Shown here in pieces: positions 1 to 11,273 of a stretch of DNA of 64,000 nucleotides. Source of the stretch: Kurthia zopfii (lineage in GTDB: Bacteria; Bacillota; Bacilli; Bacillales_A; Planococcaceae); the NCBI RefSeq assembly GCF_003143955.1, contig NZ_QFVS01000012.1:1-64000 (forward strand). Reading direction: 5' to 3'. Position numbers and translations under genes: made by a program. Position 1 is the first letter of the stretch, and every line of letters starts with the position of its first letter. The notes under the pieces are model-generated. The model worked only from the letters and a program-made list of their open reading frames with translations, made no database searches and was not told where the DNA came from.

Positions 1-128
1 TAGCTCGGTCAAATAAGAGAAACCGCTGCAAGTAAAGAAATACACTTGCAAGTACGCTCTATTCCCAAGAAGCTCCCACTTCAAGCGTGAAGAACCGCAA
101 GGTTTAGCTAAGTGGCGAGTAGTTCACC
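1..128 (+). mobile_element. Probable right end of an IS200/IS605 (TnpB-type) element
   Basis: Positions 71-120 form a stem-loop in which CTCCCACTT pairs with AAGTGGCGAG (one bulged base), followed by AGTAGTTCAC. This is the usual layout of the right end of IS200/IS605-family elements, where the omega/reRNA 3' end overlaps the end of tnpB. The + strand frame from base 4 stays open to a stop at 88-90 and ends in basic, Ser/Pro-rich residues, as TnpB C-termini often do. The in-frame TAG at 1-3, and stops in the other two frames, argue that tnpB is decayed or ends earlier. The element body would lie outside the window. The family call is from memory of such ends, so moderate confidence only. Confidence 0.5.
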
Positions 129-257
129 ATAATTGTAATTAAGAAAACATAAAATCTGATTCTATTCTATATGGTGAGGTTTTAAAACGAATCGCATTTG
201 AATGAATGCTGTCCGCCGACAAGTGCCGCACTGTTTCTTGAATGAATATGAAAATGA

Positions 258-297
258 CAAAAAAAGACCACCATTTCCATTTGAAAACGGTGGCCTC
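258..297 (-). terminator. Rho-independent terminator of the yvlB-like gene
   Basis: On the minus strand AGGCCACC pairs with GGTGGTCT, extended inward by a GTTTTC/GGAAAT arm, and is followed by a run of T. It lies 16 bases past the stop of the yvlB-like gene. I see nothing in 129-257. Confidence 0.85.
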
Positions 298-312
298 TAC
301 TTACAAGGTATT

Positions 313-1440
313 TTATAAAGTGTAGCGAACGATTACGCTACCTGTTTTTGTTTCACCTTTAATTGAAAGTGCGCTTGAATGATCTAAAGATTTACGGAAT
401 CGAGTTGTTTTACTAAACATTTGATTCGATTCTTGTAAAAATTCTACATCGCTCAGTTTTACATCCATTTTGCCAAATGCAGATGAAACTTCTCCATCTA
501 ATGACAAATCTTTTGGAATATATACTTCAATTGAACCTGCGACAGTCTGCCCTTTTAAAAGTTTCGCAGTATGGTCACGTGTCGTTAATACGACATGGCC
601 ATTTACAGATTGTCCTTCAAGTGATTGAATTTTTCCATCTACATAGACGCGGCCATTCACTGTTTCTGCTTCAAGTTCACGACCTGTTAAGTCACGAATG
701 TCGATGCTCCCATTCACTGATTCTACTTCGATTGAATCGAATTTAATGTCCGCCAGTTTGATTGAACCATTTTTAGTTTCAACACGAACTTGTTCCACAT
801 CTACATTGTGCATTGTGAAGCTTCCGTTGAATAAGTTCGCACGGATTTTTTTGTACTCGCCTTTTGGAATATAGGCAATCACTTCAGATTTAATCATTTT
901 TGCCGCATGGTGAATGCGTAAAGTTTCACCGTCTACAGCGTAATTAAACTGTTCGCGAATTTCTTCTTCTGTAAGATCTTTCATTGAACCAATTTGTAAA
1001 ATCGGCGTTGACGTCACTTCTAAATAAGCACGTTCATCCGCTGAATCACGTACTGTCAATTGACCATTCGGCATATCGACACTAATGCTATTGAATGTGC
1101 CTTCCAATGGAATTGTCCATTCAACAGCACCTTCTTTACCCATTGTAGAGAAATTCGTGCCAGTCACTTTGTTCAATGCATCTCCCACGAAATCCATCAC
1201 TTTTGTGCTGAAATAATTAAAATCTTTTTTCAGATCATCTAAGAATGGGTCTTCTTCTTCTTTCTTAGATTCCTCTTTCGTAAATTCACCTTGGAATGTC
1301 TCTTTTTCTTTAGTAGAATCGGCCATCGGAGCTTTCTGTTCTGTTGTTGTACCTAACTTTTCTAATAATACAATCGCTTCTTCAGCACTAATAACACCAT
1401 TTTCAACTAATTTTAAAATTCTCTTACGTTCTTCATGCAT
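313..1440 (-). CDS. yvlB: YvlB-like protein, SHOCT-like N-terminus plus DUF4097 repeat domain
   Basis: 375 residues, close to B. subtilis YvlB. Residues about 4-31 form a short SHOCT-like helical pair (ERKRILKLVENG then SAEEAIVLLEKLG). An acidic linker follows. From about residue 115 there is a beta-rich region with recurring NG turns (DMPNGQ, LFNGSF, KNGSIK, VNGSID, VNGRVY, VNGHVV), typical of the DUF4097 beta-solenoid. No signal peptide or membrane segment is visible. The start is set by AAGGAGG upstream of the ATG. In B. subtilis the family sits in the yvlABCD locus near uvrA and is linked to envelope stress; its biochemical role is unknown. It lies downstream of uvrA on the same strand, with its own terminator. 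Confidence 0.85.
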   Translation of the reverse strand: MHEERKRILKLVENGVISAEEAIVLLEKLGTTTEQKAPMADSTKEKETFQGEFTKEESKKEEEDPFLDDLKKDFNYFSTKVMDFVGDALNKVTGTNFSTMGKEGAVEWTIPLEGTFNSISVDMPNGQLTVRDSADERAYLEVTSTPILQIGSMKDLTEEEIREQFNYAVDGETLRIHHAAKMIKSEVIAYIPKGEYKKIRANLFNGSFTMHNVDVEQVRVETKNGSIKLADIKFDSIEVESVNGSIDIRDLTGRELEAETVNGRVYVDGKIQSLEGQSVNGHVVLTTRDHTAKLLKGQTVAGSIEVYIPKDLSLDGEVSSAFGKMDVKLSDVEFLQESNQMFSKTTRFRKSLDHSSALSIKGETKTGSVIVRYTL

Positions 1441-1503
1441 TTGAAATAGCCTCCTTGTACTTTGTTAGTTATTATACGAAATCAACATTCTAAAAGTTTC
1501 AAT

Positions 1504-4371
1504 TTATTTATTCGTCGCTTTTTCTAAATCGGCTGCCATACGCTCGCGATCTCTCTCTAATACAGTTTTCAAATAGTGACCTGTGTAAGAAGCTTTCGTT
1601 TCAGCTACTTTTTCAGGCGTTCCAACTGCCACAAGCGTACCACCTTTGTCCCCGCCTTCTGGACCTAAATCGATAATGTGATCGACGGTTTTAATGACAT
1701 CTAAATTATGTTCAATAACTAATACCGTATCACCATTGTCGACTAATCTTTGCAGTACTTTCAGTAAACGAGCAATATCATCCACATGCAATCCAGTTGT
1801 TGGTTCATCTAAAATGTAAATCGATTTCCCGTTCGAACGTTTATGCAACTCTGAAGCAAGTTTCACACGCTGCGCCTCACCACCAGAAAGAGTTGTCGCA
1901 GACTGCCCCATTTTCACATAACCTAATCCGACATCAACAATTGTTTGCAGCTTACGTGCGATTTTCGGGATTTTCTCGAAAAATTGCAGACCGTCTTCAA
2001 CTGTCATTTCTAAAACATCTGAAATCGAGCGATCCTTATACTTCACTTCAAGTGTTTCACGATTGTATCGCTTCCCTTGGCAAATTTCACAAGGTACGTA
2101 AACATCCGGTAAGAAATGCATTTCAATTTTGATAATACCGTCGCCACGACAAGCTTCACAGCGACCGCCTTTTACGTTGAAACTGAAACGACCTTTTTTG
2201 TATCCACGCACTTTCGCTTCATTCGTAGTCGCATAAACATCACGCACATCATCAAATACACCTGTATAAGTAGCTGGATTTGAGCGCGGTGTACGTCCAA
2301 TTGGCGATTGATCAATCTCGATGATTTTCTCGATTTGTTCAATGCCTTCGACAGATTTCACTGCACCCGGTTTCGCTTTCGCTCGATTGATTTTATGCGC
2401 CAATGTTTTATAGAGAATCTCGTTAATTAGCGTACTCTTACCTGAACCAGAAACGCCTGTCACAGCTGTGAAAATACCAAGTGGAATATCGACTGATACA
2501 CCTTTTAAATTATTTTCCGTCGCTTTTTTAATGGTAATTTTACGTCCATCTTGCTTACGTCTTTCAACCGGCACTGGAATGTATTTTTTGCCACTTAAAT
2601 ATTGCCCTGTTAATGAATTGTCATCATTCATAACTTCATCAGGCGTACCCGCGGACATGATTTCACCACCATGCACACCCGCTCCTGGCCCTACATCAAT
2701 TAAATAATCCGCTGCCATCATCGTATCTTCATCATGCTCCACGACAATTAATGTATTACCAAGATCACGCATATCTTTCAGCGTACCGATTAGACGGTCA
2801 TTATCACGTTGATGTAAACCAATTGAAGGTTCATCTAAAATGTATAAAACACCTGTTAAACGTGAACCGATTTGAGTCGCTAAACGAATTCGCTGTGCTT
2901 CTCCACCTGAAAGTGAACCAGATGCACGGTTTAAAGTTAAGTAATCGAGTCCTACATTATTTAAGAATGACAGTCTTTCAGAAATTTCTCGAAGAACTAA
3001 TTTTGCAATTTGCATATCTTTTTCACTTAATTGAAGTGTTTCGAAAAATGAAATCGCCTCTTTTATAGAAAAAGTCGCAATTTCCCCGATATGTTTATGC
3101 TCGACTTGGACAGCTAATGATTCAGGCTTTAAACGGAATCCATCACATGAAGGACAGTGTGATTGCGCCATATATTTTTCCATTTGTTCGCGAATATAAT
3201 CAGAAGAAGTTTCTTTGAAACGACGTTCAATATTTTTAAGAATCCCTTCAAACGGAGTATCTTTCGCACGTGTTTTGCCAAAATCATTCGTAAATACGAA
3301 ATGAATTAATTCATCACCAGAGCCATGCAGTAAAATGTCCATATGCTTTTTCGGTAAATCTTTTACTGGCGTATCCATATCAATTTTGAAATGATCACAA
3401 ATTGTTTTTAATAACGTCGGATAATATTGAGAACTTACGGATACCCAAGGGGCAATCGCTTCCTGATTTAAAGTTAGCGTATCATCAGGAATCACTAATG
3501 ATAAATCGACTTTCAGTTGTGTACCTAGTCCATCACAAGTTGGACAAGCGCCGAATGGGTTGTTGAATGAGAACATACGTGGTTCTAATTCATCCACCGA
3601 AAAACCACAAATTGGACACGCAAAATGCTCGCTAAATAACAGCTCCTCAACGTCCATAACATCAATCATCGCACGACCTTCTGATAAGCGTAGAGCCGTT
3701 TCCAATGAATCACTAATACGCGCATCGATTCCTTCTTTTAAAACGATGCGGTCGATTACCGCTTCAATATTATGCTTTTTATTTTTATCAAGTTGAATAT
3801 TGTCGTCTAAATCACGGATTTCGCCATCAATTCTGACTCGAACATACCCTTGTTTTTTTAAATCCTCGATTAATTTCACATGTGTTCCTTTACGCCCAGA
3901 AATCATCGGTGATAAAATCTGCATTTTTGTGCGATCTGGATATTGCTTAATACGATCCACCATTTGCTGAACCGTTTGCGAAGCGATTTCAATGCCGTGA
4001 TTCGGACAGATTGGCTTGCCGACACGCGCATATAGAAGACGCATATAATCATAGATTTCAGTAACAGTTGCCACAGTTGAACGCGGATTTTTACTCGTCG
4101 TTTTTTGATCGATTGAAATGGCTGGCGACAACCCTTCAATTAAATCGACATCTGGTTTATCCATTTGCCCTAAAAACTGACGCGCATAGGATGATAGTGA
4201 TTCGACATATCGTCTTTGGCCTTCCGCATAAATCGTATCGAATGCTAATGACGACTTACCCGAACCAGATAAACCGGTCATTACGACCAGTTGATCTCGT
4301 GGGATTTTGACATCTATATTTTTTAAATTATTCGTACGCGCGCCTTGTACTACTATTTCTGTATTCTTCAC
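1504..4371 (-). CDS. uvrA: UvrABC excinuclease subunit A
   Basis: DNA damage-recognition ATPase of nucleotide excision repair; it loads UvrB at lesions in the cytoplasm. 955 residues, full family length. The first Walker A (GLSGSGKSS) is near residue 33 and the second ([10 protein letters not shown]) near 640. Two [11 protein letters not shown] signatures and Cys pairs of the zinc modules (CPIC, CPTC, CEAC, CEIC) are present. The start is GTG at 4371, preceded by AGAAGGGTGAG; the ATG just before it runs straight into a stop. It follows uvrB by 7 bases, so the two are clearly one uvrBA operon, likely LexA-controlled through the box upstream of uvrB. Confidence 0.98.
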   Translation of the reverse strand: MKNTEIVVQGARTNNLKNIDVKIPRDQLVVMTGLSGSGKSSLAFDTIYAEGQRRYVESLSSYARQFLGQMDKPDVDLIEGLSPAISIDQKTTSKNPRSTVATVTEIYDYMRLLYARVGKPICPNHGIEIASQTVQQMVDRIKQYPDRTKMQILSPMISGRKGTHVKLIEDLKKQGYVRVRIDGEIRDLDDNIQLDKNKKHNIEAVIDRIVLKEGIDARISDSLETALRLSEGRAMIDVMDVEELLFSEHFACPICGFSVDELEPRMFSFNNPFGACPTCDGLGTQLKVDLSLVIPDDTLTLNQEAIAPWVSVSSQYYPTLLKTICDHFKIDMDTPVKDLPKKHMDILLHGSGDELIHFVFTNDFGKTRAKDTPFEGILKNIERRFKETSSDYIREQMEKYMAQSHCPSCDGFRLKPESLAVQVEHKHIGEIATFSIKEAISFFETLQLSEKDMQIAKLVLREISERLSFLNNVGLDYLTLNRASGSLSGGEAQRIRLATQIGSRLTGVLYILDEPSIGLHQRDNDRLIGTLKDMRDLGNTLIVVEHDEDTMMAADYLIDVGPGAGVHGGEIMSAGTPDEVMNDDNSLTGQYLSGKKYIPVPVERRKQDGRKITIKKATENNLKGVSVDIPLGIFTAVTGVSGSGKSTLINEILYKTLAHKINRAKAKPGAVKSVEGIEQIEKIIEIDQSPIGRTPRSNPATYTGVFDDVRDVYATTNEAKVRGYKKGRFSFNVKGGRCEACRGDGIIKIEMHFLPDVYVPCEICQGKRYNRETLEVKYKDRSISDVLEMTVEDGLQFFEKIPKIARKLQTIVDVGLGYVKMGQSATTLSGGEAQRVKLASELHKRSNGKSIYILDEPTTGLHVDDIARLLKVLQRLVDNGDTVLVIEHNLDVIKTVDHIIDLGPEGGDKGGTLVAVGTPEKVAETKASYTGHYLKTVLERDRERMAADLEKATNK

Positions 4372-4378
4372 TTCATTC

Positions 4379-6361
4379 TCACCCTTCTGCCTTCATTTCT
4401 AATATTGTATCTCTCAATTCAGCAGCTCGTTCAAAGTCTAATGCACGTGCAGCGTCTTTCATTTCAGTTTCTAAAGCTTCGATCAATGCCGTTCTCTCGG
4501 CTTTCGTTAATTTCTTACCGTCCGTTACTTTCGCTACATATTCTTCCGTCTCTTCCGCAGCCACAGTCGCTCGAATGACATCGCGAATTTTCTTACTAAT
4601 TGTTTTCGGTGTAATGCCATGCTCTTTATTGTATGCCTGTTGAATCGCGCGACGACGATCTGTTTCTTCAATCGCTTTCGTCATCGAATCCGTCATCTTA
4701 TCTGCGTACATGATGACATGGCCATTCGCATTACGCGCTGCTCGGCCAATAATTTGCACAAGCGAACGTTCAGAACGTAGGAAACCTTCCTTATCTGCAT
4801 CTAAAATCGCAATTAACGACACTTCAGGGATGTCCAAACCTTCTCGTAGTAAGTTAATACCTACAAGCACGTCATACACGCCCTGGCGCAGTTCTCGAAT
4901 GATCTCGATTCGTTCAAGCGTTTTGATTTCAGAGTGTAAATAGTTAACTTTGATACCCATTTCTTTTAAATAATCAGTCAAATCTTCTGACATTCTCTTC
5001 GTTAAAGTTGTAATTAATACACGTTCATTTCTCGCAACTCGCCCTTGAATTTCGTCAATTAAGTCATCGATTTGTCCTTCGATTGGACGTACATCAATTT
5101 CTGGGTCGACTAATCCAGTTGGACGAATAATTTGCTCGACCATTTCAGGTGTATGCTCAATCTCATATGGTCCTGGTGTTGCTGATACGAAAATCGCATT
5201 ATGAATATGCGTTTCGAATTCTTCAAATTTAAGCGGACGGTTATCCATTGCTGACGGCAAGCGGAAACCATGCTCTACAAGGACATTTTTACGTGCTTGA
5301 TCCCCGTTATACATGCCGCGAACTTGTGGTAAAGTCACATGACTCTCATCAACGATTAATAAAAAATCCTCCGGAAGATAATCTAAGAGTGTGTAAGGTG
5401 TTGCACCCGCTTCTCTTAAAGTAAGATGGCGTGAATAGTTTTCAATTCCTGATGTGAAGCCCATTTCACGCATCATCTCTAAATCATAATTCGTACGTTG
5501 CTCCAATCTTTGCGCCTCTAATAAATGCTCGCCTTCACGAAGTTCTTCTAGTCGCTCTTTCAACTCTTCTTCGATATTTTCAATCGCAACCTTCATCTTT
5601 TCTTCACGTGTAACGAAGTGGGATGCGGGATAAATGGCGATATGATCTCGCTCTCCTAACACTTCGCCAGTCAACGCATCAATCTCTCTCAACCGATCGA
5701 TTTCATCTCCAAAAAACTCCACTCGAATACATTGTTCATCTCTTGAAGCTGGAAAAATTTCGACAACATCTCCGCGAACACGGAATTTCCCACGTGAAAA
5801 ATCGATATCATTGCGGTCATATTGGATGTCGACTAATTTTCGCAGTAATTGATTCCGTTCAATTTCCATGCCTGGTCTTAATGAAAGTACCAATTCCTTA
5901 TATTCTTCCGGATTACCTAAACCATAAATACATGACACAGAAGCGATAATAATGACATCATCTCGCTCAAATAAAGAAGATGTTGCAGAATGTCGCAATT
6001 TATCAATTTCATCATTAATACTCGCATCTTTTTCTATAAATGTATCCGTCTGTGGTACGTAGGCTTCCGGCTGATAATAATCATAATAACTGACAAAATA
6101 TTCGACAGCATTATTCGGAAAGAACTCCTTAAATTCACTATATAATTGACCAGCAAGTGTCTTATTATGTGCAATCACAAGCGTAGGTTTTTTCACTTGT
6201 TGAATAACATTCGAAACAGTAAAAGTCTTACCCGTACCTGTCGCACCTAGTAGTGTTTGAAACTTCTTGCCTTCTTTTAAACCCTCTACTAATTGCGCAA
6301 TTGCTGCCGGCTGATCTCCACCAGGCTCGTATGGGGATTGTAAATCAAATTGTTCATTCAT
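4379..6361 (-). CDS. uvrB: UvrABC excinuclease subunit B
   Basis: Helicase-like subunit that verifies damage and recruits UvrC. 660 residues, full length. Walker A is [10 protein letters not shown] near residue 39, followed by the [10 protein letters not shown] beta-hairpin region. The DESH Walker B box, the SATPG motif and the QIIGRAARN helicase motif follow, and a C-terminal UVR motif ([20 protein letters not shown]) ends the protein. The ATG is preceded by GTAAGGAGG. It is the first gene of the uvrBA unit, and a LexA-like box lies 60 bases upstream. Confidence 0.98.
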   Translation of the reverse strand: MNEQFDLQSPYEPGGDQPAAIAQLVEGLKEGKKFQTLLGATGTGKTFTVSNVIQQVKKPTLVIAHNKTLAGQLYSEFKEFFPNNAVEYFVSYYDYYQPEAYVPQTDTFIEKDASINDEIDKLRHSATSSLFERDDVIIIASVSCIYGLGNPEEYKELVLSLRPGMEIERNQLLRKLVDIQYDRNDIDFSRGKFRVRGDVVEIFPASRDEQCIRVEFFGDEIDRLREIDALTGEVLGERDHIAIYPASHFVTREEKMKVAIENIEEELKERLEELREGEHLLEAQRLEQRTNYDLEMMREMGFTSGIENYSRHLTLREAGATPYTLLDYLPEDFLLIVDESHVTLPQVRGMYNGDQARKNVLVEHGFRLPSAMDNRPLKFEEFETHIHNAIFVSATPGPYEIEHTPEMVEQIIRPTGLVDPEIDVRPIEGQIDDLIDEIQGRVARNERVLITTLTKRMSEDLTDYLKEMGIKVNYLHSEIKTLERIEIIRELRQGVYDVLVGINLLREGLDIPEVSLIAILDADKEGFLRSERSLVQIIGRAARNANGHVIMYADKMTDSMTKAIEETDRRRAIQQAYNKEHGITPKTISKKIRDVIRATVAAEETEEYVAKVTDGKKLTKAERTALIEALETEMKDAARALDFERAAELRDTILEMKAEG

Positions 6362-6420
6362 TCCTGCTGCCTCCTTACAATTTCTCGTACATTTATATTA
6401 CCATATCCGCTTTTATTTTA

Positions 6421-6434
6421 CGAACGTACGTTTT
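6421..6434. promoter_or_regulatory. LexA (DinR)-like SOS box upstream of uvrB
   Basis: CGAACGTACGTTTT matches the Bacillus LexA box CGAAC-N4-GTTCG with one perfect half-site and GTTTT in the other. It lies 60 bases upstream of the uvrB start, where SOS control of uvrBA is expected. Inferred from motif and context. Confidence 0.65.
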
Positions 6435-6453
6435 ATATTTTTGATTATAGACA

Positions 6454-6490
6454 GAAAAAAAGAGCAATTGACGATGCAATCCCTCTTTTT
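6454..6490 (-). terminator. Terminator after the IDEAL-domain gene
   Basis: Minus-strand AAAAAGAG...GATTG pairs with CAATT...CTCTTTTT with one internal mismatch, followed by T7. It separates the IDEAL gene from uvrB. Confidence 0.75.
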
Positions 6491-6504
6491 ATCTGTTCTA
6501 TAAA

Positions 6505-6747
6505 TTATTCTTCCAGTGATTGTTGAAATTCAATTAACGATTCGGTATGTCGTAAGAACGCTTCCTCATCTCTCTTGTCTAATGCGTCATCAATAGCTGC
6601 TCTCAATAATCCTATTTGCTGATCCGCGAGAAGCTGCTTCAAAAATAAATCGATGTAAATGTCATTTAACAACTCTTGACCGTGCAACCCTTGACTAAGT
6701 GGATGTTCATTGTTTGGAGAATTCTGCTGTGAGTAACGATATTCCAT
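6505..6747 (-). CDS. Small IDEAL-domain protein
   Basis: 80 residues from the preferred ATG at 6747, which has GAGGTG six bases upstream; the longer reading frame from 6804 lacks a ribosome site. The C-terminal half reads LLRAAIDDALDKRDEEAF, matching the IDEAL domain (short helical module named after a similar string) of Firmicute proteins such as YpiB. The N-terminal 25 residues are polar and look disordered. No signal peptide is present. It is transcribed away from comK, 222 bases from it, and has its own terminator. Function unknown; the domain is thought to mediate protein contacts. Confidence 0.8.
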   Translation of the reverse strand: MEYRYSQQNSPNNEHPLSQGLHGQELLNDIYIDLFLKQLLADQQIGLLRAAIDDALDKRDEEAFLRHTESLIEFQQSLEE

Positions 6748-6969
6748 CTTCATCACCTCGAATACCTTTTTGCTATTATATACGTTTTCCTTGTAATTTT
6801 TCAATTATAAATGCTTGAAGTGTTTAAAAATTCTGTAAATAAAAAAACCCGAAATATTGAATATCAAACTTTTCTCCTATTCCTATTGCTATTTCCTAGG
6901 CATTAAAATATACTTCAATTATGAATTACCTAATTATTGGTAATTTTATAATTCTAAGGAGGTATATAT

Positions 6970-7527
6970 ATGTCGAATTCAGATTTAGCAATCATTTCTT
7001 TAAAGGATTTTCAGTTTAACGATGAAATTTGTGTATTTGAACCTTATACACTATACGACAATTCCCGTTGTACATTAGTAACAGAGCAGCAACGTGAGTA
7101 TTTAGTGTCGGCGTCAACTAGAAGAGTCATCAACAGATGTTGCTCAACTTTTGGAACTTCGTTAGAAGAATGTACACGTCTATCTAAAGAGGTTACTGGA
7201 GCGGCAAATAAATTACCCATTTCCCTTGGCACTATGGACACACCTACCGTTCTTTTCCCAACGCTTTCACCCGATCGCGCCTATACATCATGGGTCGTTT
7301 TAGGAAAAATCTCGCGTTTTTCGGTCGGTGCAGCAACAAATGCTACTATTTTCTTCAATGGCGATAAGAGTTTTGAATCACAAATTTCAACATCAAGCTT
7401 AAATTCGCAAATCGCAAGAAGTTACGTCATCTCTCAACATTATAGTTCATTAAATCAGCGTGCAATTAAAAACATTGATCTAGCCAATTTTACAAAAATC
7501 GACCGTAAAGCCATTTCAAAATTATAA
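6970..7527 (+). CDS. comK: ComK-family competence transcription factor
   Basis: 185 residues, about the length of B. subtilis ComK (192). Recognisable matches to ComK include the RCCSTFGTSLEE block near residue 57, the VLFPTLSPDRAYTSW block near 95 and the later FFNG segment. ComK is the DNA-binding master activator of late competence genes, including comF, which also lies in this window. The start has TAAGGAGG nine bases upstream. No clear AAAA-N5-TTTT ComK box is visible in the 222-base region shared with the divergent IDEAL gene. ComK lies elsewhere in B. subtilis, so this location between uvrB and prfB is unusual relative to that reference. Confidence 0.88.
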   Translation: MSNSDLAIISLKDFQFNDEICVFEPYTLYDNSRCTLVTEQQREYLVSASTRRVINRCCSTFGTSLEECTRLSKEVTGAANKLPISLGTMDTPTVLFPTLSPDRAYTSWVVLGKISRFSVGAATNATIFFNGDKSFESQISTSSLNSQIARSYVISQHYSSLNQRAIKNIDLANFTKIDRKAISKL

Positions 7528-7570
7528 GAAAAAGGTACTGCGTCATACTTGATTGACGTAGTACCCTTTA
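7528..7570. terminator. Bidirectional terminator between comK and prfB
   Basis: GGTACTGCGTCA pairs with TGACGTAGTACC across a 7-base loop, flanked by AAAAA on one side and a CCCTTTATT tail on the other. It can end comK (+) and prfB (-). Confidence 0.8.
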
Positions 7571-7576
7571 TTCCAA

Positions 7577-8681
7577 TTAATCGATTAAGGAGCGTAAATA
7601 TGCATTGATAAACATACTAATATCGCCATCCATTACTGACTGTACATTACCAGTTTCAGCATTTGTTCTATGGTCTTTTACCATTGAATACGGGTGGAAT
7701 ACATATGAACGAATTTGACTACTCCAACCAATTTCTTTTTGCTCTCCACGAATTTCATCAACTTCAGCTTGTTGTTCTTCCACTTTCAATTGATATAATT
7801 TCGCTTTTAACATATTCATCGCTTTTTCACGGTTTTTAATTTGTGAGCGTTCTGCCTGACAAGTTACTACGACACCAGTTGGTATATGCGTAATACGGAT
7901 TGCCGAGTCAGTCGTGTTAATATGCTGACCACCTGCACCCGTTGCGCGGTACGTATCGACTTTAAGATCTTCACTACGCACATCAATTTCAATTTCATTA
8001 TTGAACTCTGGGATGACATCACATGATACGAATGACGTGTGACGACGACCAGCAGAATCGAATGGTGAAATTCGCACAAGACGATGAACGCCTTTTTCAG
8101 CTTTCAAATATCCGTACGCATTATGCCCTTGAATAGATAAAGTAACCGATTTAATTCCCGCTTCATCCCCTGGCAAATAATCCAGCGTTTGCACTTTAAA
8201 GCCATTTTTCTCAGCCCAACGTGTGTACATACGTAACAGCATTTGGCCCCAGTCTTGTGATTCCGTACCACCTGCACCTGGATGTAGCTCTAAAATGGCA
8301 TTATTCGCATCGTAAGGACCACTTAATAACATTTGTAGCTCATACTCCGCAATACCTTTCTCGAATTCAGCAAGTTCAGAATCTAGTTCCTCTTGTAAAG
8401 ACTCGTCTGGCTCTTCTTTTAATAACTCTAAAGTCATCTCAAGATTTTCTTGATCATCGACTAATCTCTTGAATTCATTTACAACTTCTTTTAATCCTTT
8501 TGATTCAGAAATAATAGTTTGCGCAGCATTTTGGTCATTCCAAAAATTCGGATCTAACATCATTTCATCCGTTTCTTGAATGCGGGCTTCTTTGTTTTCT
8601 AAGTCAAAGTGACCCCCTAAAGTCATTTAGTTTGTTGGCAGTGGCATCAAGAATATTACGTACATCAGATAGTTCTCTCAT
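7577..8681 (-). CDS. prfB: Peptide chain release factor 2, made by programmed +1 frameshift
   Basis: RF2 recognises UGA and UAA stops. The product is read in two parts: 25 codons from ATG 8681 to 8607, then a +1 shift at 8606, then 342 codons from 8605 to the end, giving 367 residues (B. subtilis RF2 is 366). The SPF codon-recognition motif ([11 protein letters not shown]) and the catalytic GGQ ([10 protein letters not shown]) are present. ATG 8681 is preferred because GGAGG lies seven bases upstream; the ATG at 8687 is too close. The ATG at 8626 in the downstream frame is not the true start. It lies downstream of secA as in B. subtilis. Confidence 0.95.
8604..8618 (-). promoter_or_regulatory. 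Programmed +1 frameshift site of prfB
   Basis: The minus strand reads AGGGGG, TCA, CTT, TGA, C. The internal Shine-Dalgarno-like AGGGGG sits three bases before the CTT slippery codon and the in-frame TGA, exactly the conserved RF2 autoregulatory arrangement. When RF2 is scarce the ribosome pauses at UGA and shifts +1 to read GAC. Seen directly; mechanism from established knowledge of prfB. Confidence 0.95.
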
Positions 8682-8698
8682 TGTCATTCCTCCATTAA

Positions 8699-8745
8699 TT
8701 AAAAAGGGAGATAAGCCAAAAGCATAGTTTGGCTTACCTCCCCCT
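8699..8745 (-). terminator. Strong terminator after secA
   Basis: Minus-strand GGGAGGTAAGCCAAA pairs with TTTGGCTTATCTCCC, followed by TTTTTA. It lies between the secA stop and the prfB ribosome site, so prfB probably has its own promoter or relies on read-through. Confidence 0.93.
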
Positions 8746-8756
8746 TACTTTTAAAA

Positions 8757-11273
8757 TTATTCGACTGCACCGTGACAGTTTTTATACTTTTTACCGCTAC
8801 CACATGGGCAAAGGTCGTTACGTCCGATTTCTTTTTCTTTACGAATTGGACGTTTTTTCTTCGGTTTTGAATCGCCTGATTCGTTTGGAGCTACAGCTTG
8901 GCCTTTTGCAACTTCTTCACGCTCTAAGTTCGAACGGATTTCAGCTTTCATTGCGAAGCGGGCAACTTCTGAACGAATTGCAGCAACCATTTCTTCGAAC
9001 ATACGGAATCCTTCTTGCTCGTATTCACGTAATGGATCGATTTGTGCATATGCACGTAAATGAATCCCTTGACGTAATTGATCCATTGCATCAATATGGT
9101 CAATCCATTTCGAATCGATTGCACGAAGTAAGATAACTTTTTCGAATTCACGCATACGTTCTTCTGAAAGTTCTTCTTCTTTTTCGTTGTAAACTTGTGT
9201 GATTTTCTCTAATAACATTGCTTCGATATCTTCAGCAGTTTTATGTTCGAAATCAGCAATTGTCACCATGCCTTCAGGTAAAAGAGTGCTACCTACATAA
9301 GCTTCTAAGCCCATAAGGTTCCATTCTTTCATCGTTTCACCTTGCGTATAAGTTGTTACCGCAGTGTGTAATTCTTCATGGATCATTGACTCAACAAGTT
9401 CACGCATATTATCAGTTTCTAATACTGCATAACGCTCTTTGTAGATGATTTCACGTTGTTTACGTAATACATCATCATATTGTAATAGACGTTTACGTGC
9501 ATCAAAGTTATTACCCTCAACACGTTTTTGTGCAGATTCAACAGCTTTAGAAACCATTTTAGATTGGATTGGCTGTGTATCATCCATACCTAATTTCGTC
9601 ATCATTGCTTTCATGCTTTCTGAACCGAAACGCTTCATTAATTCATCTTCAAGTGAAAGATAGAATTGAGTAGCACCTGGGTCACCTTGACGACCAGCAC
9701 GACCACGTAATTGGTTATCGATACGGCGTGATTCATGACGTTCTGTACCGATTACAGCAAGACCGCCTAATTCTACGACACCTTCACCCAATTTAATATC
9801 CGTACCACGACCAGCCATGTTTGTTGCGATTGTTACTGCACCTTTATGACCTGCCTCAGCAATAATTTCAGCCTCAGATTCATGGTTTTTCGCATTTAAA
9901 GTATTATGTGGAATACGTAATTTCGTTAATAGTGCAGATAAAAGCTCAGAAGTTTCGATCGCAACAGTACCGATTAGTACCGGTTGGCCTGTTTTATGAC
10001 GATCTGCAATATCTTTTGCAACTGCATTAAATTTCCCTTGAATCGATGAGAAAATTAAATCGGCGTGATCGACACGAGCGATTGGACGGTTCGTTGGAAT
10101 TGCGACAACATCCATGTTATAGATGTTACGGAATTCTTCTTCCTCCGTTTTCGCTGTACCTGTCATACCAGATAATTTTTCATACATACGGAAGTAGTTT
10201 TGGAATGTAATTGTCGCCATCGTCATCGATTCGTTTTGAATCTCAACGCCTTCTTTTGCTTCGATTGCTTGGTGAAGCCCTTCAGAGTAACGGCGACCAT
10301 TCATAATACGACCTGTGAAACCATCTACGATCATGATTTCGCCATCTTGAACAACATAATCAACATCTAAGTGCATTGATACATGGGCACGTAGAGATTG
10401 GTTAATCGCGTGGTTCAAACCGACATGAGTTAGGTCGAATAAGTTATCGATATTGAAAGCGCGCTCTGCTTTTTCAATACCTTGTTCTGTTAAAGTTACA
10501 CCTTTTGATTCTACATCATAGTTGTAATCTTCATCTTTTTTAAGCATGCGCACGAAAGCATTTGATTGCTTGTAAAGTGCTGCTGATTGGTTCGCTTGAC
10601 CCGAAATAATTAACGGTGTACGCGCCTCATCAATAAGAATTGAATCGACCTCATCGATTACAGCAAAGTGTAATGGACGTTGAACGCGTTCTTCTTTATA
10701 AAGAACCATGTTATCACGAAGATAATCGAATCCTAATTCATTATTCGTACTGTACGTAATATCACAAGCGTAGCCAGCACGTTTTTCTTCTTTTGACATA
10801 CTATTCAAGTTTAGACCTACTGATAAGCCTAAGAATTCATATAGTGGACGGTTAATTTCCGCATCACGCTCTGATAAGTATTCGTTGACTGTAACAACGT
10901 GAACACCTTTACCAGTTAGTGCATTTAAATAGACTGGTAGCGTACCTGTTAACGTCTTACCTTCACCGGTTTTCATTTCTGCGATGTTACCGCCGTTTAG
11001 AGCAGCACCACCCATTACTTGAACGCGGTAAGGGAACATTCCTAAAACACGTTTCGCAGCTTCACGAATCACTGCAAACGCCTCGCTTTGAATTTGGTCA
11101 ACAGTCTCACCATTTTCTAAACGCTCACGAAATTCTTCTGTTTTTGCTTTCAGCTGTTCATCCGAAAGTTCTTCCATTGCTTTTAAATAAGAATCAGTTT
11201 CGTCTGCAATCTTTTCGATTCTTTTTAATTCACGTTTATTCGGATCAAAAACTTTATTAAATATGCCAAGCAT
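8757..11273 (-). CDS. secA: Preprotein translocase ATPase SecA
   Basis: Motor of the Sec pathway; it drives unfolded secretory proteins through SecYEG at the membrane. 838 residues, the usual Bacillus length. Visible parts are [14 protein letters not shown] (Walker A, near residue 100), [16 protein letters not shown] (Walker B, DEAD-like), [12 protein letters not shown] and [13 protein letters not shown] (second nucleotide-binding fold). The C-terminal zinc-binding SEC-C tail is [14 protein letters not shown]. It sits between hpf and prfB as in B. subtilis. It would export the secreted giant protein and wall hydrolases encoded nearby. Confidence 0.98.
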   Translation of the reverse strand: MLGIFNKVFDPNKRELKRIEKIADETDSYLKAMEELSDEQLKAKTEEFRERLENGETVDQIQSEAFAVIREAAKRVLGMFPYRVQVMGGAALNGGNIAEMKTGEGKTLTGTLPVYLNALTGKGVHVVTVNEYLSERDAEINRPLYEFLGLSVGLNLNSMSKEEKRAGYACDITYSTNNELGFDYLRDNMVLYKEERVQRPLHFAVIDEVDSILIDEARTPLIISGQANQSAALYKQSNAFVRMLKKDEDYNYDVESKGVTLTEQGIEKAERAFNIDNLFDLTHVGLNHAINQSLRAHVSMHLDVDYVVQDGEIMIVDGFTGRIMNGRRYSEGLHQAIEAKEGVEIQNESMTMATITFQNYFRMYEKLSGMTGTAKTEEEEFRNIYNMDVVAIPTNRPIARVDHADLIFSSIQGKFNAVAKDIADRHKTGQPVLIGTVAIETSELLSALLTKLRIPHNTLNAKNHESEAEIIAEAGHKGAVTIATNMAGRGTDIKLGEGVVELGGLAVIGTERHESRRIDNQLRGRAGRQGDPGATQFYLSLEDELMKRFGSESMKAMMTKLGMDDTQPIQSKMVSKAVESAQKRVEGNNFDARKRLLQYDDVLRKQREIIYKERYAVLETDNMRELVESMIHEELHTAVTTYTQGETMKEWNLMGLEAYVGSTLLPEGMVTIADFEHKTAEDIEAMLLEKITQVYNEKEEELSEERMREFEKVILLRAIDSKWIDHIDAMDQLRQGIHLRAYAQIDPLREYEQEGFRMFEEMVAAIRSEVARFAMKAEIRSNLEREEVAKGQAVAPNESGDSKPKKKRPIRKEKEIGRNDLCPCGSGKKYKNCHGAVE

